Source: Piscicola geometra
Taxonomy: Eukaryota; Annelida; Clitellata; Hirudinida; Piscicolidae
Assembly: GCA_943735955.1 (NCBI GenBank)
Contig: OX030955.1
Span: 10,194,647 to 10,258,646 of the forward strand
Length of the DNA: 64,000 nucleotides
Direction: 5' to 3'
Positions 1 through 15,832 of this stretch are shown in pieces. The first letter of the stretch is position 1. Each line of letters opens with the position of its first letter. The notes beneath the pieces are model-generated. The model was given only the letters and a program-made list of their open reading frames with translations. It did not search any database and was not told where the DNA came from. A program made the position numbers and the translations under genes.

Positions 1-250
1 TGATAGTTGGTAGTTCGTGATAGATGGTGGTTGGTGATAGTTGGTAGTTCGTGATAGATGGTGGTTGGTGATAGTTGGTAGTTCGTGATAGATGGTGGTT
101 GGTGATAGTTGGTAGTTCGTGATAGATGGTGGTTGGTGATAGTTGGTAGTTCGTGATAGATGGTGGTTGGTGATAGTTGGTGTTTGGTGATAGTTGGTAG
201 TTCGTGATAGTTGGTGATAGTTGGTGATAGTTGGTGTTTGGTGATAGTTG
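1..250. repeat. 34-bp minisatellite at left edge
   Basis: A unit of about 34 bases built from GATAGTTGGTAGTTCG and GATAGATGGTGGTTGG repeats about five times, then decays into shorter GATAGTTGGT units. It lies beyond the last visible ankyrin exon, presumably in an intron of that gene. No coding signal is seen. Confidence 0.9.
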
Positions 251-484
251 GTTTCGATAATGATGGTGATGATTATATTTTTTTGATGAATTCATCACTC
301 GGTTGTTATAAAAACAAAGTTTTTGACTACTGTTTCATCAACGCTTCTGCAACAAAAGCTTCCCCTCCCTAACACCGCCCACCTCATTCTCTCTCCCCAC
401 CTTTCTCCAACCAAGCAGTATCCCCCTTCCCTTGACCCCCCTCAAACCTTCCACACCCCCCAAACCCTTAACCACCCCCCCTCC

Positions 485-720
485 CCAACCCCCCTCAACC
501 TAACCCAACCCAACCCAACCCACCTCAACCCAACCCAACCCACCTCAACCCAACCCAACCCAACCCTAACCCTAACCCTAACCCTAACCCAACCCAACCC
601 CCCTCAACTCAACCCAGCCCACCTCAAGCCAACCCGCCCAACCCAGCCCAACCCAACCCCCCTCAACCCAAACAAACCCAACCCAACCCCCTCAACCCAA
701 CCCCCTCAACCCAACCCACT
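485..720. repeat. CCCAA array with embedded telomere-like CCCTAA repeats
   Basis: The stretch is dominated by degenerate CCCAA units. Near 565-592 there are four consecutive CCCTAA units, the complement of the animal telomere repeat TTAGGG. It directly follows, on the minus strand, the donor site of the ankyrin exon that ends at 724, so it is intronic. The surrounding CCCAA decay suggests a degenerating interstitial telomere-like tract. Confidence 0.75.
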
Positions 721-723
721 CAC

Positions 724-6609
<5,886 letters not shown>

Positions 6610-7158
6610 CTGCAGTGGCTTCAGTGCCAACTTCATTTTTCAATTTCTTAGACAATAGTTTAGCTGTTTTTGTTGTATTTCTGTATTTAAAGTCAAAATG
6701 CTCATAAATGAAAGTTTGCACAAATTGAATGTTTTAGGCTTATTTGTAGGAGGTTTTTAAAATTTTGAAAATGGAAAAACATATATAATATATATAAATA
6801 TTATATTATAAAAGGCAAAATAGAAAAATTAATTTTAGACCTGCAAGCCTTCTGCGTTTTTAAAATTATAATTATTCTGATTAATTTTTTTTACAGTTTA
6901 AGATTTAATTTTTATAATAACTTCAAGTAAATACTGCAAACCCAGTTTCAATAGTAAATTTATTCGTGAAAACACCAAAATAAGCAAGACAGTGGATTTT
7001 AATTTTTCTATTACTTTGAAAAGTAGATTTCCATTTGAAGTTGAAATAAGTTTTAATACCTTTAAATAAAAAAAATATTTTCTTGCCTAAATCATTTCAA
7101 TATAAAAAAAATTCTCGAAGAATTTAGGTATTTTCAAGAAGAAATGATGAAGTTATAG

Positions 7159-7367
7159 GTTATACTATAGGTGAACTGCACGCAAAAGAATGCACAGAGC
7201 ATGTGTTAAATGCACGTTTCTTCTTTTTTACAGAAAAACGTTAATTTAGGGTTAAGGTTAGGGTTAGGTTTTTCAGAAAAATCGCATTTCAAGAAGAAAC
7301 GTGCAAAATCAAACGTGCATTTAACACATGCTCTGTGCATTCTTTTGCGTGCAGTTCACCTATAACC
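7159..7367. mobile_element. foldback MITE, copy A
   Basis: The left arm begins GGTTATACTATAGGTGAAC. The right arm ends in GTTCACCTATAACC, and the arms are nearly perfect inverted repeats of about 60 bases, for example AATGCACAGAGCATGTGTTA against its complement. The short core carries GGTTAGGGTTAGG, telomere-like. Flanks GAAGTTATA on the left and GAAGTTTTA on the right look like a 9-bp target duplication with one mismatch. It has no coding capacity. Confidence 0.85.
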
Positions 7368-7555
7368 GAAGTTTTAATAAAATCATTGGATCTGTTTTTA
7401 ATTTAAATAATTTTTATTTGCATTTTTGGACAAATACGTAGAGAAAAATTAGTTCAAAGAAATCATATTATTTATAATATTTGTAAAATAAGGATAACTG
7501 AAAATTTAGAAAGCATACTAAAAAGGTTATAGGGGAAATGCACACCAAAGAAAAG

Positions 7556-7777
7556 GTTATATGTTAACTGCACCCGTGCTGCATGTTTTAAATGCACCTT
7601 GTCTTTGCGCGTTTCTTCTTAAAATGCGATTTTTCTGAAAACCCTAACCCTAACTCTAACCCTAATCCTAACCCTAACCTTAACCTTAAATTAAAGTTTT
7701 TTTTGTAAAAAAGAAGAAACGCTCAAAAGACAAGGTGCATTTAACACATGCAGCGCGGGTGCAGTTAACCTACAACC
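7556..7777. mobile_element. foldback MITE, copy C, nested in copy B
   Basis: It starts GGTTATATGTTAACTGCACC and ends with an imperfect complement, GGTTAACCTACAACC being the relevant end type. The core carries a run of CCCTAA-type units at about 7640-7690. It is flanked on both sides by the exact 9-mer CAAAGAAAA (7547-7555 and 7778-7786), a clean target duplication that shows it jumped into the arm of copy B. Confidence 0.88.
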
Positions 7778-7939
7778 CAAAGAAAACGCGTTGCATGTGG
7801 TAAATGCACTCTTTCTTTTGCACATGTTTTATCCATTTTATTTTTAACTTTTAAAAATTGATATTTTTTTTTATTGATTTCCTAAAATTAGTTAAATGAA
7901 TTGTCATGTTTTAAAATCAGTTTCAAAAATTGTTATGTT

Positions 7940-8290
7940 TCAAGTTCAGTTAAATAAATTGTTTTAAATCAGTTAAATAAATTGTTTTAAATCAGTTAAA
8001 TAAATTGTTTTAAATCAGTTAAATAAATTGTTTTAAATCAGTTAAATAAATTGTTTTAAATCAGTTAAATAAATTGTTTTAAATCAGTTAAATAAATTGT
8101 TTTAAATCAGTTAAATAAATTGTTTTAAATCAGTTAAATAAATTGTTTTAAATCAGTTAAATAACTTGTTTTAAATCAGTTAAATAAATTGTTTTAAATC
8201 AGTTAAATAAATTGTTTTAAATCAGTTAAATAAATTGTTTTAAATCAGTTAAATAAATTGTTTTAAATCAGTTAAATAAATTGTTTTAAC
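7940..8290. repeat. 23-bp satellite, about 15 copies
   Basis: The unit is AAATCAGTTAAATAAATTG followed by TTTT. About 15 near-identical head-to-tail copies are present; one near 8160 reads ATAACTTG in place of ATAAATTG. The array lies inside foldback MITE copy B. Confidence 0.95.
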
Positions 8291-8542
8291 TTTTTTTCCA
8301 TTTTCACAATTTTTATACATTTTTTAAATAATTTTAGAATAAAAAAATTACTTTTATAGGTTTCTGCAAATAATTAAATAAATTTTAATATTTTATTTTT
8401 TGAAATCTGCTTTTTACCCAATCAATCCACAGAATATAACGCGCAAAATCAAATGTGCATTTACCACATGTAGCGCGTTTTCTTTGGTGTGCATTTCCCC
8501 TATAACCCTCTAAAAAATTATGTAATACAATCAATCAATCAA

Positions 8543-8602
8543 GGTTATAGGGGAAATGCACACCAAAGAAAGCGCGCTGCATGTGGTAAATGCACATTTG
8601 AT
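8543..8602 (+). mobile_element. foldback MITE, solo left arm
   Basis: GGTTATAGGGGAAATGCACA and the following arm through GTGGTAAATGCACATTTG match copy B. No complementary right arm follows, so this is a truncated copy. Confidence 0.75.
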
Positions 8603-9050
8603 GAGGGAGTGAGACGACCGCAAATTAGTATAAGTTCATGAAATATTTATAATTATGTCAAATTAAAAATTACTAATTGAAATGCTTCAACTTCAAAAAA
8701 TTTAATTTCTATAACAAAATATTGGAGGGGAGGGGCTCAACTAATGGCGGGCTTAAGCCCCATAGAGTTGGCGCCTATGGACATTCCAGTAACTGAAACT
8801 GAAATGAGAAGTTTTTCAATAACTTAGCATCTGGAGATATACTTTTTCAGAAAGTGGCATGATTATAACTTATATAAATACATGTATATTTCATTTATAT
8901 TCAATATAAATTTCAGTGAATGATTTATGACAAGAAAAATACAATTTTGTTTATATTAATTATTCAAAAAATTAGAATAAAATAGTTTTAATGACTACTC
9001 AAAGAGATTTTATTGAAATTGTTTTAATGAATACTAAAATAATAAAAACT

Positions 9051-10225
9051 CTACACAGGATAATACTCTCGTATCAATTCCAAAGTTTTCTGAAAAGTTG
9101 ATTCTCTCTTTATACCTTTACGCCACATAAACTCGGCCAGATATGACGAAATGTATTCGTCAGTCGTCCCATGCATCCTCAAGAGTTTATCCTTCGCGCA
9201 TCGCCACAAACTTTCTATGGCAATCATGTTCACACCCTCAGTTGACACAAAAGTCAACTCAGTATTTTCTGCGATATTCCTATAGTCCCTCCATTCTTTA
9301 GTCAATATTGTTGTTCCTGTTGACATAAGTATGAACTGTCATACAAAATTATTAATAAATATTTATATTCATAAATATTAATTTAATAGTATACATAAAT
9401 ATTCATTTCTGATAAAAATAATATTATAAAATGATTAGAGCGCTTCAGTTGCTTGCCCGGTGCTATACAAAAACAACAATTATTATTATTATTATTAAAA
9501 TATCTACCTGGCAGTATATGTTTTTTAATTATTGGCAAAAGAGTGTCAGCGTCTGTTTCTGTAACCTCCACTACGAATGCTTCTTTTGTCTCTTTGTCCA
9601 TACCTCCGAAAATCCAACGTGGAGTGACTGGCTTTGTTTTGAGACCTCTCTTTCTTGACGATACAATTTTTTCACCAATCATGACCACATGCCCAGGACC
9701 TCCAATGAGTACAGGGTGATCTTTCACCCAGCGCACACAGAGATCTCTGAGCATATTGAACCACTGTGGAAGAGTTTTTGTGCCCTCCAATTGTAACAAG
9801 CACCCTAATGTAGCCTGGCTGATGTCATTAAATGACCAATAAAAGAGTATCTGAATGGTATGAAAAATGTATTAATTTATGACATACATTTTATGTTTTA
9901 ATTTTAAATAAATTTTAATTTCATTAAAATGAAGGAAAATACTTACCAAAATAGATTTAGTTAAAGGAAGACGAGAGTTGTTGAAAATGCTTCCTTTCCT
10001 TATTGAAAATTCCTTATGGCACCTAGGAAAGTTGCATCTCCATTGATATCCATCTGAAACGCCGAGTCGTTTTGTAAATTGCATGGCCTGACCGCATGAA
10101 CAAACTTTATTGCGACTTATTAGACCATAGTCTTTTGCCCACTTAACCGCCTCTTCCGTTTCATGAAGAAGAGTAACTAATTGAACGGAATAAATTCCGC
10201 AAACATTGGGATATTCCGCAGCCAT
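9051..10225 (-). CDS. ISXO2/Merlin-type transposase-derived protein with two introns
   Basis: Exons are 10225-9947, 9850-9508 and 9316-9051 on the minus strand (295 aa). Donors GTAAGT and GTAGAT and two CAG acceptors keep phases 0 and 1 with no stop. The N-terminus has a zinc-ribbon-like stretch (CSCGQAMQF, then WRCNFPRCHKEF). The middle holds TPRWIFGGMDKETKEAFV and DADTLLPIIKKHILPG, and the C-terminal part holds WRDYRNIAENTEL and IESLWRCAKDKL, all typical of IS1595/ISXO2-type DDE transposases. Those enzymes cut and paste DNA with a DDE-type catalytic triad. Here the usual first Asp (an ID-E-type motif) reads MIGEKI, and the second (usually SDEW or TDEW) reads TKEW. Only the last acidic residue, in IESLW, is kept, so catalysis is doubtful although the frame is open. 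The second intron contains a LINE-like tail with ATT repeats. No terminal inverted repeats were found around the gene. Confidence 0.8.
9437..9500 (+). repeat. LINE-type 3' tail with (ATT)n
   Basis: GAGCGCTTCAGTTGCTTGCC, a variant of the CGCTATATAAA ending, then about seven ATT units. It is nearly identical to the copy at 52627-52700 and lies in the second intron of the ISXO2-type gene. Confidence 0.7.
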
Positions 10226-10673
10226 ATTTCTAATAATTTAATGAAAATTTCGAGAACAATATCGATGAACGAGCGGCTTAGAAAAGGAATTGATTCAAAA
10301 AGATTAAATACAATAAATTATTGTCAATTGTTAAAAAGTTTGGTTTTACTTTTAACATGGTGGGATAAGTTAAGTAGCATGAATATTGATAAATAAATAT
10401 AAAGCATTTATACAATTTATTCCATTCTGAGATAACTCTAAAGAAATTTTAATTAATGCATAGCGGCTATGCATTTTAAATTTTCTATGCCTTAGCCTCT
10501 TGCTGGTGCAGGAGTGGCCGACGGGTTAGCCATCACTCTTTGTGGACAAATAACCCTTCAGACTTCAAAATTTTAAATTTTTCTGTTATGTCACCACGTA
10601 GTCTTCCAAAATTTAAGGCTGTTAATTTAACTATTTTAAGTCTTCGATCAATAACCCCTTTGTATTTCCAAAG

Positions 10674-11190
10674 GACGCTATATAAATAATTAGTGATTGA
10701 TTGATTGTTGAATAACTAATCATTTGTATAGCGCCTTTTGATGCGAACAAAAGCACTCAGCCATCACGTTTTGAACAAATACGACAACGGAAAATTAGTT
10801 GAAGTAAAAGAAGAGGGGAATTAATTCCACAAAAAAAGACCAAGGTAAGAATAAAAACTTGCAGAAAAATAGGGTATAACTGAAAATGAAAAGAATACTT
10901 AAAGGTAGAAGATCTTAGACCAGATTTAGGGGTTGTTTAAATGAATTTTCATACTTGCGAACTTGTCGCTTAAAAGTCATGCACTCACAATCATACCAAG
11001 GGGATTATTTAGAAGAGAGACGATACTTGAAAGTTTTAAATGAAACAAAAATATATAAAAGAGAAAAGAGAGTAAGATTGAATTATCGGTAAAATTATCG
11101 GGTCAGATCCGCCAAAGCGGTGCAGATGGTGATTGGGCCGCGCTAACTGCCCCTCATCCAGATATATTTTTCGAAAGACAGTTTGTTTTA
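10674..11190 (-). mobile_element. LINE 3' fragment (reverse transcriptase C-terminus), minus copy
   Basis: The complement contains AACAACCCCTAAATCTGGTC, matching the plus-strand LINE tail at 23270. The end near 10735 reads, on the minus strand, as the GCGCTATA-type tail. A plus-oriented CGCTATATAAATAATTAG tail with ATTG units abuts it at 10676-10715, so two tails meet end to end. The copy is interrupted at 11188 by the piggyBac element; its 5' part probably resumes beyond the two insertions, near 15421-15580. Confidence 0.7.
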
Positions 11191-11191
11191 A

Positions 11192-12987
11192 CCCATTAAC
11201 GCATACTGTCCTTTTTTAAGGACAGCAATAAAAAGTTTTTTTTATAATAGTTATCTTGATTATATTTATTATCTTTGCAATTAATCCTGTCCTATATAAA
11301 CTGAAGTCTTTGTTAAAAAAAAATTTTGTGATTTGAAATTGATAAATTGTTTCGATATTCTGATTTTTCAAGGCGATAACTAAATTTTTTGTGTTTTTGT
11401 CATGGCTCATGAAAAAAAGTTAGTTATAATTTTATTTAATGTCTACCATTCATAATTTATAATATTATTTTATTGTTATCCATTCTTATATCTTATTTTA
11501 AAATAAATTTCATTTTACATGTAATATTATTTCCAAAAACTGTGTTTTATTGAGTGTCCTTTTTTAAGGACACTATGCAGTAATACAGATGGTAAAAAAA
11601 ATTATTTTCAGATTCGCTCTTCATGAAGTCATTAGTATTTTGGAAGATGACAATGATTTCTTTTCAGCAGATATAGTCATGATTCCTCCTACTGACCCAA
11701 ACTGCTCTGATGAGGATAGTGGACCCGAGGATGGTGAAGGTACCCTAGATAATTTATCAAGAAACCAGCTAAATGCAGAAGCAGAAATAGTAATTTCCAA
11801 AATTGGGGAAGAGAAAACCACTATAATTAGAGAAGAAACTGCTGTGAAAAGGCCAGCTAAAATAAATTTAAATTGATCGGAGATGGACCAAAAAAGACAT
11901 TACTACTGGATTATTGGCAGATAATAGTTCAGAGGACAAATCAAATTTAGAAAAAATGTCTCCTCTCACATTGTTCAATTTATTTTTGGATGTACCAGTC
12001 ATCAAGCTAATAACAGACATGTCAAATTTATATGACAGCCAAAAACTAAAACAGCTGAATGCTACTGAAAATGAATATAGAGTGGTGCTGGCTTTACTCA
12101 TGCTTTCAGGTTATGTTCCTTTTGCAAACCGCAGGATGTACTGGGAACAGAGCGACGATGTACACAATCTAGCTGTAAGCAATGCTATGACTGTCAACAG
12201 ATTTGAAGAGTTATTAAGATATTTGCATTGCAATGACAACGAGAAAATTAATAAGTTAGACAAGATGGCCAAAGTGCGTCCATTATTTGATGCTATGAAT
12301 GAAAGATTTCTCAAATTTTGGCCCAAAGAATGTCATTTGGCGATTGATGAATCAATGGTGCCATATTATGGAAGGCATTCATCAAAACAGTTTATCAGAG
12401 GAAAACCCATAAGGTTTGGATATAAAGTTTGGTGTCTAAATAATAGGCTTGGGTATTGGGTAACCTGTTACCCGTATCAAGGAGCCTCGGAAGAATTCAA
12501 TAGCGAATTAGGACTTGGTGGATCGGGGGTATCTAAACTAATAAAATGCTTACCAAAAGACACTCCATGTTATACTGAAATATTTATAATTTTTTCATAT
12601 GGTTTCAAACAGATCAAAAAAGAAAAAAAAGAATCCATGAATTTAGCTAAAAGCGTGTTGCAGATGTCCGATACGATGGAAAAGATCATTTTATTGGTAA
12701 AATTGAAGATGGCCAAAAAAGATGCAAGTAATGTGGAAAGAAAGTGGAAAAAAAATGCCTTAAATGTAATTTAGCTTTACATTTGGAGTGCTTCAGCATC
12801 TACCACGAATCGTGATTACCGTCAGTAGCAACGCATAGTGTCCTTTTTTAAGGACATTTTTTATTTTCATCATAACTTTTTTCGTATAAAATATTTTAGA
12901 CTAGTTTTTTAATTTTATTTTTTAGAATCAGTTTTTCAATAAAATGTAAAAAAATTAATTAATTCCTTTGAGTCATGCGTTAATGGG
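11192..12987 (+). mobile_element. piggyBac element, degenerate, ends and TTAA intact
   Basis: Terminal inverted repeats CCCATTAACGCAT (11192-11204) and its exact complement (12975-12987) are each flanked by TTAA (11188-11191 and 12988-12991), the piggyBac target duplication. A palindrome TGTCCTTTTTTAAGGACA or close variant recurs near 11207, 11555 and 12839, as subterminal repeats. The transposase inside is broken. The length is 1796 bp. Confidence 0.93.
11589..12831 (+). pseudogene. piggyBac transposase pseudogene
   Basis: An acidic N-terminal part (11589-11876) ends in a stop. One frame over, RRWTKKDI and then SPLTLFNLFLDVPVIKLI through HLAIDESMVPYYGRHSSKQF follow, a DDE_Tnp_1_7 core with its Asp-containing IDESMVPY motif. 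The middle after GVSKLIKCLPKDTPCYTEIF is shortened and shifted. A C-terminal zinc-finger remnant (KKCLKCN, then HLECFSIYH) sits in another frame just past 12740. At least two frameshifts and an internal deletion make it non-functional. Confidence 0.88.
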
Positions 12988-13144
12988 TTAAATACTAATT
13001 GTTCGAAAGATGTGTGTGTGTTTGTATAATAATAATAATAATAGTAATAATAATAATAATAATAACAGAAGAGTGTCATACAATCGTTTGAAAGACTGTC
13101 TTTAAGACTTATTTTTTAGAAATAAAGTAGTGGTCAGTATAGTG

Positions 13145-15413
13145 CAGAGGTGCACAACCCGCGGCCCTCCGGCCTGTTTAATGCGGCCCCCAGACAACTA
13201 GTCCATTTTGGCTATTTGCGGCTCTAACAGAATTTTAAATCGATGCACCCGCCCATCTTTTTTTAATAGTAATTTTTGCACATCCATAATATAAAACGAT
13301 TGAAACAACAACAACGAGCGATAATTGAGTTGGCACGCTGGTTGTTTTAATTTAGTAAGAATGTCAACGCGTAAAATTGAAGTAGAAAATCGTCAGTTTA
13401 ATGAAGAATGGACAACAAAAAATTGTATGCAGCATTTCAACGGAACAGCTTTGTGTCTAATTTGTCGCGAGTCCGTAACTGTAATGAAGGACTACAATCG
13501 CAAAAGACATTATGAAACCAAACACGCTGCTACGTTTGATGATGTGAAAGACGAAGCTAGAAAAAATATAATTGATTAACTTGTAAAAAGATTGTCATCT
13601 GAGCAAAATATTTTTACAAAAAAAGTTAATGAAAATAAGAGTTTTGTTCGTGCCGGTTGTGCCGTAGCACAGATTATTGCGCGATTGTCTCGACCATTTG
13701 CTGATGGTGATTTTGTCAAAAACTGCATGCAAGCCATTTGCAAAAAAGTCTGTCCTGAGAAAACAGGCCTGTTCAACATAGTGCCATTGTCACGGATGAC
13801 TATCCAGCGCCGGGTGGTTGATTTATCCAACGACGTTTGTGAACAGTTGCGTGACAAGCTTGCCATTTGCAAGTATTTTTCAATTGCCTTAGATGAGAGC
13901 ACGGATAACGTTGACACATCACTGCTTTTGGTTTTTGTTCGTGCGGTGGATGAGAACTGTAGATTAACTCAGGAATTAGCAGGAATAGCCTTACTACGTG
14001 GACGTACGACTGGTGTAGATATTTTTGGAGAAGTGAAATCTGTTCTTGAAAACCTTAACGTTCAGTGGCCAAAGCTCTGTAGTGTTACTACTGACGGTGC
14101 ACCCGCCATGACTGGTAAAGAATTAGGACTTATTGCTCATTTGCGATCACATTTGCGAGACTTAAGAATTCCAACAGACACCATCCACGCATACCACTGC
14201 ATCATACATCAAGAGTCACTATGTACACGAGTCATTAATTTTGATAATGTTGTGAAATTTCTTTTTAAATCAATGAACTTTGTACGAGCAAAAGGACTTA
14301 ACCATCGACAATTCAGATCATTTCTTGAAAACATTGAGTCAGAATATCGTGACATACCATATCACACTGATGTAAGGTGGTTGAGTCGAGGAAAAGTTCT
14401 AACTAGGTTTGTTGAGTTACGAAAGGAAATCTGTGAATTCCTTGTTACCAAAGGCAAAGACACAGCTGTTTTTACAGACAAACAGTGGTTGGCAGACTTA
14501 GCATTTTTTGACAGGCATAACAGAACACTAAAATAAATGGAATCTGCGTCTTCAAGGCAAAGATCACTACATCTTTGATATGTACCAAGAGCTGCTGTCA
14601 TTCACCTTGAAGCTACGGCTGTTTTGTTCGAATCTACAATCTGATAATTTATGTAATTTTCCTATTTGTTCAGCTTTTTAGAAGGAATACCAATGTGACT
14701 TCAATAAATACCACGACAGTTGTGAAGTGTTACTAAAGGAATTTAATGAACGTTTCGATGCATTCAGGGAGCATAAGGATTTATTCAACTTCATCCGTGA
14801 CCCTTTCTCTTGTGCTGTAGAATCCCTACCTAAGCAATGTCAGTTAGAAGTCATTGATCTTCAATGTTCCCCAGAATTAAAGTTTGCGTTTCAGCATAAC
14901 TCCATTTTAACTTTTGATGGAAGTCTTAGTTTAGTTAAATATGGAGCGGTCAAAGATATGGCTTGCCGAATCTTGTCTGAATTTGGCAGCACATACGTGT
15001 GTGAACAAACGTTTTCCGTCATGAAAATAAACGGAGATCATCTTTGACTGATGATAACCTTTGTTCGATTTTGAGGCTTGTAACAACAGAACTCGAACCT
15101 AATATTGACAATGTTGTTGCAACCATTCAGGCTCAACTTTCTCATTAAAATACTAACATTTAGTTATTCATACATTTTTAAATAACGTTATTTTTTTTGT
15201 TATAACACTTATTAAAAACTTGCATTCGTTGAGTTTTTTTACATTTAGTTATTCATACATGTTTAAATAACGTTATTTTTTTATGACATTCATTAAAAAT
15301 TTGCATTTTTTGAGTTGTTTTATTGTGTCATCTATGTGCACGCTGATGCGGCCCTTGGCGCCCAAGGACTCAGTAATTTTGGCCCTCAGGCTGAAAAAGG
15401 TTGTGCACCCCTG
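13145..15413 (+). mobile_element. hAT element with 8-bp target duplication
   Basis: The left end CAGAGGTGCACAACC (13145-13159) pairs with GGTTGTGCACCCCTG (15399-15413) with one mismatch. Both sides carry the direct 8-mer GTATAGTG (13137-13144 and 15414-15421), as expected for hAT. Subterminal GCGGCCC and GCGGCCCTTGG tracts are present. The length is 2269 bp. Confidence 0.94.
13361..15150 (+). pseudogene. hAT transposase pseudogene (GTF2IRD2/SCAND3-like)
   Basis: An N-terminal BED-like part (residues such as CLICRESV and KRHYETKH, 13361-13579) ends in a stop. The same frame resumes as SEQNIFTKKVNEN and continues through FSIALDESTDN, VTTDGAPAMTG, HCIIHQESLC and VRWLSRGKVL (13592-14510), the hAT catalytic core. 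The C-terminal dimerisation part (FGSTYVCEQTFSVMK) sits in another frame at 14727-15047. There is one in-frame stop and at least two frameshifts. The host-gene families of this type are domesticated relatives; this copy is a dead transposon. Confidence 0.9.
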
Positions 15414-15420
15414 GTATAGT

Positions 15421-15580
15421 GGAATGGAATAGATTTTAAAGTATTAATTTCATTATAATTAGAAGAAATGACAAAGTCAAGAGTATTACCAAGTGCATGA
15501 GTAGGAAACTTACAGTGTTGAGATAAATTAAAAAGAGAATGAGTTTTTAGAAGCTTAGCGACATAAAAGTCAGGAGGTTA
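15421..15580 (-). mobile_element. LINE endonuclease fragment
   Basis: On the minus strand the sequence translates to KFPTHALGNTLDFVIS, a typical segment of the exonuclease/endonuclease/phosphatase domain of non-LTR retrotransposons. It has the same orientation as the reverse transcriptase tail at 10.7-11.2 kb and probably belongs to the same insertion, split by the piggyBac and hAT elements. Confidence 0.7.
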
Positions 15581-15832
15581 AAACTACTTTTTATTTTTTT
15601 ACTTTTTTTATATTCTTTATTCATCACAGCTTGACAGACGCAAGCCATGTTACAAAAAATACAAAATTAGAAGGTGAACAAAAAGCAAAATGAAACTTCC
15701 TTGTGTCTTTCCCTCTTGCTTACTTGCGGGCAGACGTCTTTGCTTAGAGTGCATAAGTTGGAAAAGCTTAAAACTAAAATGAAATAATTGTCAGTAATTT
15801 TTATTTTTGTCTCAATACCACCCATTCTGTTA

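Larger units (their letters stand above)
7526..8507. mobile_element. foldback MITE, copy B (outer), holding a nested insertion and a satellite
   Basis: The left terminus starts GGTTATAGGGGAAATGCACA and the right terminus ends in its complement at 8507. The inner arms, around the words GTGGTAAATGCAC and GTGCATTTACCAC, also pair. The left arm is split by copy C at 7556-7777. The interior holds the 23-bp satellite at about 7940-8290. Flanks TACTAAAAA and CTCTAAAAA share seven of nine bases, a possible decayed 9-bp duplication. Confidence 0.8.

Noticed and set aside
9000..10300. Foldback MITE ends as the ends of the ISXO2-type transposase gene
   Set aside because: A solo arm lies at 8543, but no matching arm is found to the right of 10225, so a link between the two is not supported here.
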